Shown: positions 61,417 to 64,000 of the stretch, piece after piece | Position numbering within the stretch: position 1 is the stretch's first letter | How the letters are laid out: the number at the start of each line of letters is the position of its first letter | From: Brumimicrobium sp964585545 | GTDB taxonomy: Bacteria > Bacteroidota > Bacteroidia > Flavobacteriales_D > Crocinitomicaceae | Reading direction: 5' to 3' | Length of the DNA stretch: 64,000 nucleotides | Assembly: GCA_964585545.1 (NCBI GenBank) | Contig: CAZPDT010000005.1 | Coordinates: 1 to 64,000 of the forward strand | The notes under the pieces: generated by a model | Seen by the model: only the letters and a program-made list of their open reading frames with translations | Told to the model about the DNA's origin: nothing | The model's database searches: none | Made by a program: the position numbers and the translations under genes

Positions 61417-61442
61417 AAAAGACATTATAAAAAAACAGTAAA

Positions 61443-62861
61443 ATGAAAAAAACTAAAATTGTGGCAACCATTGGTCCAGCCTCATCTTCAAAAGAGACTT
61501 TGAGGGAGATGATGCAGGCAGGGATGAACGTTGCAAGGATTAATTTCTCTCATGGCGATTACAAAGACCATGCTCAAGTGGTTCAAACAATAAGGGAATT
61601 AAATGAAGATACAGGGTTGCACATTGCTATTTTAGCAGATTTACAAGGACCTAAAATTCGTACCCTTGAGATGGAAAACAATGGGGTTGAGCTTGTATCT
61701 GGAGAAAAAGTAGAGATTGTAACTGAGGAAGGGGTTGTAGGAACGAGCAAACGGTTTTCTATTAATTACTCACAATTGCCAGAAGATGTGAATAAGGGCG
61801 AAAAAATTCTTTTGGATGATGGAAAATTAAAATTAGAAATTATTAAATCTGATGGCAAAACGATTCTTGCCAAGGTAATTCATGGAGGAATATTGTCTTC
61901 TCATAAGGGTGTAAACTTACCGAATACAGTAATTTCTTTGCCTTCTCTCACAGAGAAAGACCGCAATGATTTGGATTTTGCTTTAGAACAGAATGTTGAT
62001 TGGATAGGCTTGTCTTTTGTGCGTTCGGCCAGAGACATTATCGAATTAAAACACCTTATTAGCAAGAATCGTAAAAAGGCAAGGATTGTAGCTAAAATTG
62101 AGAAGCCAGAGGCTTTAAGTGATATTGATAGTATCGTTGACCAGGCCGATGCTATAATGGTAGCAAGAGGGGATTTGGGAGTTGAGATTCCAATGGAAGA
62201 TGTTCCTTTGGCTCAAAAGATGCTTATACAGAAATGCTACTTTCTTGCTAAACCAGTTATTGTAGCGACTCAAATGATGGAAAGTATGATTGAAGGCTTT
62301 TCTCCTACAAGAGCTGAAGTAAATGATGTTGCCAATGCAGTATTTGATGGAGCCGATGCCGTTATGTTGTCTGGGGAGACTTCTGTGGGAAAGCATCCCG
62401 CTCTTGTAATTCATGCCATGAGTAAAATAGTTACAAAGGTGGAAGAATCAGAGTTGATTTATGATAAGGAAGAAACGCCAATTAAAAATCAAGAACGGTT
62501 TATTTCTGATTCCATTTGTTTTAATGCTACTAAACTTGGCAAAAAGGTTGATGCTAAGGCAATAATAACAATGTCTTTTTCGGGCTATACTGCATACAAA
62601 ATTGCTTCGCAAAGACCCAAATCAAAGATTTTCGTTTTTACCAGTAATAGAGAAATACTAACACAGCTCAACTTGGTTTGGGGTGTTCGGGCAATATATT
62701 ATAACAAAATGGTAAGTACAGATCATACGATTGCAGACATTAAGTTTATTCTAAAAGAAAAAGGATTAATTGATGAAGGCGATATGGTTATTAATATAGC
62801 CTCAATGCCCATAGAAGAAAAGGGAAAATCAAATATGTTGAGATTGAGCTACGTGGAATAG
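61443..62861 (+). CDS. pyk: Pyruvate kinase
   Basis: 472 residues, full length. It converts phosphoenolpyruvate and ADP to pyruvate and ATP. Conserved blocks are TKIVATIGPASSS, RINFSHGDYKDH, DLQGPKIRT, the active-site signature ARIVAKIEKPEAL and MVARGDLGVEIP, then VATQMMESMIEGFSPTRAEVNDVANAVFDGADAVMLSGETSVGKHP. It lies downstream of the IPExxxVDY gene and ends 153 bases before the next gene. Confidence 0.97.
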   Translation: MKKTKIVATIGPASSSKETLREMMQAGMNVARINFSHGDYKDHAQVVQTIRELNEDTGLHIAILADLQGPKIRTLEMENNGVELVSGEKVEIVTEEGVVGTSKRFSINYSQLPEDVNKGEKILLDDGKLKLEIIKSDGKTILAKVIHGGILSSHKGVNLPNTVISLPSLTEKDRNDLDFALEQNVDWIGLSFVRSARDIIELKHLISKNRKKARIVAKIEKPEALSDIDSIVDQADAIMVARGDLGVEIPMEDVPLAQKMLIQKCYFLAKPVIVATQMMESMIEGFSPTRAEVNDVANAVFDGADAVMLSGETSVGKHPALVIHAMSKIVTKVEESELIYDKEETPIKNQERFISDSICFNATKLGKKVDAKAIITMSFSGYTAYKIASQRPKSKIFVFTSNREILTQLNLVWGVRAIYYNKMVSTDHTIADIKFILKEKGLIDEGDMVINIASMPIEEKGKSNMLRLSYVE

Positions 62862-62980
62862 ATTGTGGGTTTTTTGATATTTAATCTTTTCATTTTAGAC
62901 AATTTAGTTCGTTTTATTAACTTTTATGAATATTTCCTTTTTTAAGTGTGGATTTCTATGATAAATTAAATAGAAGTCAC

Positions 62981-62988
62981 TACTTTTG
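62981..62988 (+). promoter_or_regulatory. -7 box TACTTTTG
   Basis: Exact TAnnTTTG, 26 bases before ATG 63015. No TTG at the right distance. Confidence 0.5.
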
Positions 62989-63014
62989 CTATCGCCTTAA
63001 TTAATTTAATAAAA

Positions 63015-63386
63015 ATGAAAATAGAAACTTTATACGTTATAGAGAATAATAATTTGGGTTCAGCCATTACGGAATGGGCTGAAGGCAAGCGTATACAGGT
63101 CGCTCCTAAGTCACAAAAAAACAACGAACTTATTCAATTGGTTGACAGTGTGGTGTTGTTTCACGAGAATTTTAATTTTTCTAAAGAAGATGAGGAAACG
63201 CTTGATGTTTTAAACAAGAACAATAAGGCTACACACAAGGTGGATATTAATGGAACATTGTCTGCAACCAATTCGAGTTTTAATATGTGGCTGGAACGAA
63301 ACAAACCAGAATGTTTATTAATACTTGGTGACAATAATGTGGCTAAAAACCCAAATCTCCCTAAATTTTTAGATGGAATTGAATAA
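63015..63386 (+). CDS. Small cytoplasmic protein of unknown function
   Basis: 123 residues, no signal peptide or membrane segment. It looks like a small alpha/beta protein (IETLYVIENNN, ELIQLVDSVVLFHENFNF, ECLLILGDNNVAK). I do not recognise a named family, though similar proteins without function seem frequent in Flavobacteriia. It has its own -7 box and is convergent with the lipoprotein gene, 32 bases apart. Confidence 0.7.
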   Translation: MKIETLYVIENNNLGSAITEWAEGKRIQVAPKSQKNNELIQLVDSVVLFHENFNFSKEDEETLDVLNKNNKATHKVDINGTLSATNSSFNMWLERNKPECLLILGDNNVAKNPNLPKFLDGIE

Positions 63387-63418
63387 TAATTGTCTTTTTC
63401 TGGCCATATACGAATTGT

Positions 63419-63670
63419 TTAGTTGTGACATTCATTGGTCTTTTCCACGACTTTATTGAGTTTGTAAGTGTCATTCTTATATTTCTCCTTAATTGAATCC
63501 ATTTTTTCTATACACTCTATCCTTTTTTCATGATTGTGTACAGATGAACTAATACAACTACAATAATCATCCATTAAGGCATCCAGTTCGGGATCTTCAC
63601 AACTGGGTAGTACAATAATAGAGCCCATTAAAATGAATAAAAAATAATATTTTTTAATTCGTTGACTCAC
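63419..63670 (-). CDS. Small Cys-rich lipoprotein
   Basis: 83 residues. The signal peptide ends in lipobox LPSC (Cys24). The mature part has four further cysteines (DYCSCISS, IECIEKM, NECHN) in a helical, charged context, which could form two disulphides. Family not recognised. Its ATG overlaps the stop of sufE by four bases, so it is co-translated with it, although the two products should be in different compartments. Confidence 0.7.
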   Translation of the reverse strand: MSQRIKKYYFLFILMGSIIVLPSCEDPELDALMDDYCSCISSSVHNHEKRIECIEKMDSIKEKYKNDTYKLNKVVEKTNECHN

Positions 63671-64000
63671 GATTTAAGTTCTTTTACTGCAGATAACTTC
63701 ATTTCTTTTACCATACTCAGTAAACCATTAGAACGTGTCGGAGATAGATGCTCCTGAAGACCTATTTCTTTGATAAAGCTAAAATCAAACTTGGCTACAT
63801 CAGCTGGAGAAGCAGCATTTACAACGCGGATGAGTAAAGCAATTATACCTTTTGTAATTATAGCATCTGAATCTGCTGTATAGGTCATTTTACCTTCTTT
63901 ACATTCCGCATTCAACCACACTTGAGATTGACAGCCTTTGATCAATTGACTGTCTGTTTTATATTTTTCATCAATTAGTGGCAATTCTTTACCCAACTCA
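63667..64000 (-). CDS. sufE: SufE-like Fe-S assembly protein (5' end outside the window)
   Basis: About 111 residues are visible; the codons at the right edge read ELGKELPLID, an internal part of SufE, so the true start lies beyond 64000 (SufE is usually ~140 residues). KGCQSQVWL holds the sulphur-accepting cysteine. SufE takes sulphur from the desulphurase SufS for Fe-S cluster building. The other suf genes are presumably to the right. The stop overlaps the lipoprotein ATG. Confidence 0.9.
   Translation of the reverse strand, partial: ELGKELPLIDEKYKTDSQLIKGCQSQVWLNAECKEGKMTYTADSDAIITKGIIALLIRVVNAASPADVAKFDFSFIKEIGLQEHLSPTRSNGLLSMVKEMKLSAVKELKS

Overview
The window is AT-rich DNA from a member of the Bacteroidota, most likely a Flavobacteriales relative. 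The evidence is three proteins with type IX secretion (T9SS) sorting domains, a complete Bat (aerotolerance) operon, an OmpA/PD40 protein of PorE-like layout, an IPExxxVDY protein, lipoproteins with the usual lipobox, and many promoters of the Bacteroidota form TTG-N19..22-TAnnTTTG. No rRNA, tRNA or CRISPR array was seen. A run of exactly 100 N (31019-31118) marks a scaffold gap inside a collagen-like repeat.

Layout, 1-38.6 kb. The window opens on the last 87 bases of a group II intron. A secreted beta-propeller protein follows, then a DUF4350-MoxR-DUF58 operon and a second T9SS protein. On the minus strand lie an SbcC/SbcD-like repair pair, CvpA, YebC, a lipoprotein, a LuxE-type acyltransferase, an outer-membrane lipoprotein, and a TPR + OmpA pair. 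The Bat operon (MoxR, DUF58, DUF4381-like, BatA to BatE) runs from 20.9 to 29.1 kb, followed by a T9SS type B protein and a collagen-like surface protein. The methylcitrate-cycle genes prpB, prpC and prpD (32.3-35.9 kb) precede a small Xre regulator, a di-haem-motif cytochrome and a DUF6909 protein.

The accessory island (about 38.7-50.6 kb) lies between two copies of a dispersed repeat that occurs nowhere else I could see in the window. It holds a single-chain type IIG restriction-modification enzyme, a RelA/SpoT-type alarmone synthetase coupled to it two bases downstream, and a divergent protein that combines YodC-like modules with a WYL-like C-terminus. Next comes a reverse transcriptase (RT) preceded by a 403-base non-coding region. 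In that region a promoter fires into a 9-base arm whose exact complement lies 310 bases on, followed by T6, just before the RT start. This looks like a template or guide RNA for a defence RT (DRT2-like or a related UG class). After the RT come a PIN-GNAT-ASCH multidomain protein, an overlapping ASCH protein, and an apparent in-frame fusion of a STAS-like protein to a PIN toxin. This block is the strongest candidate for an undescribed defence system.

The right part (50.8-64 kb) is core genome: hflK-hflC, a truncated PmeII-type endonuclease, asnS, rpoN, a membrane protein, an M48 lipoprotease, a cyclase-family hydrolase, a GH-A-type glycosidase-like secreted protein, an IPExxxVDY protein, pyruvate kinase, small proteins and sufE, which is cut by the window edge.
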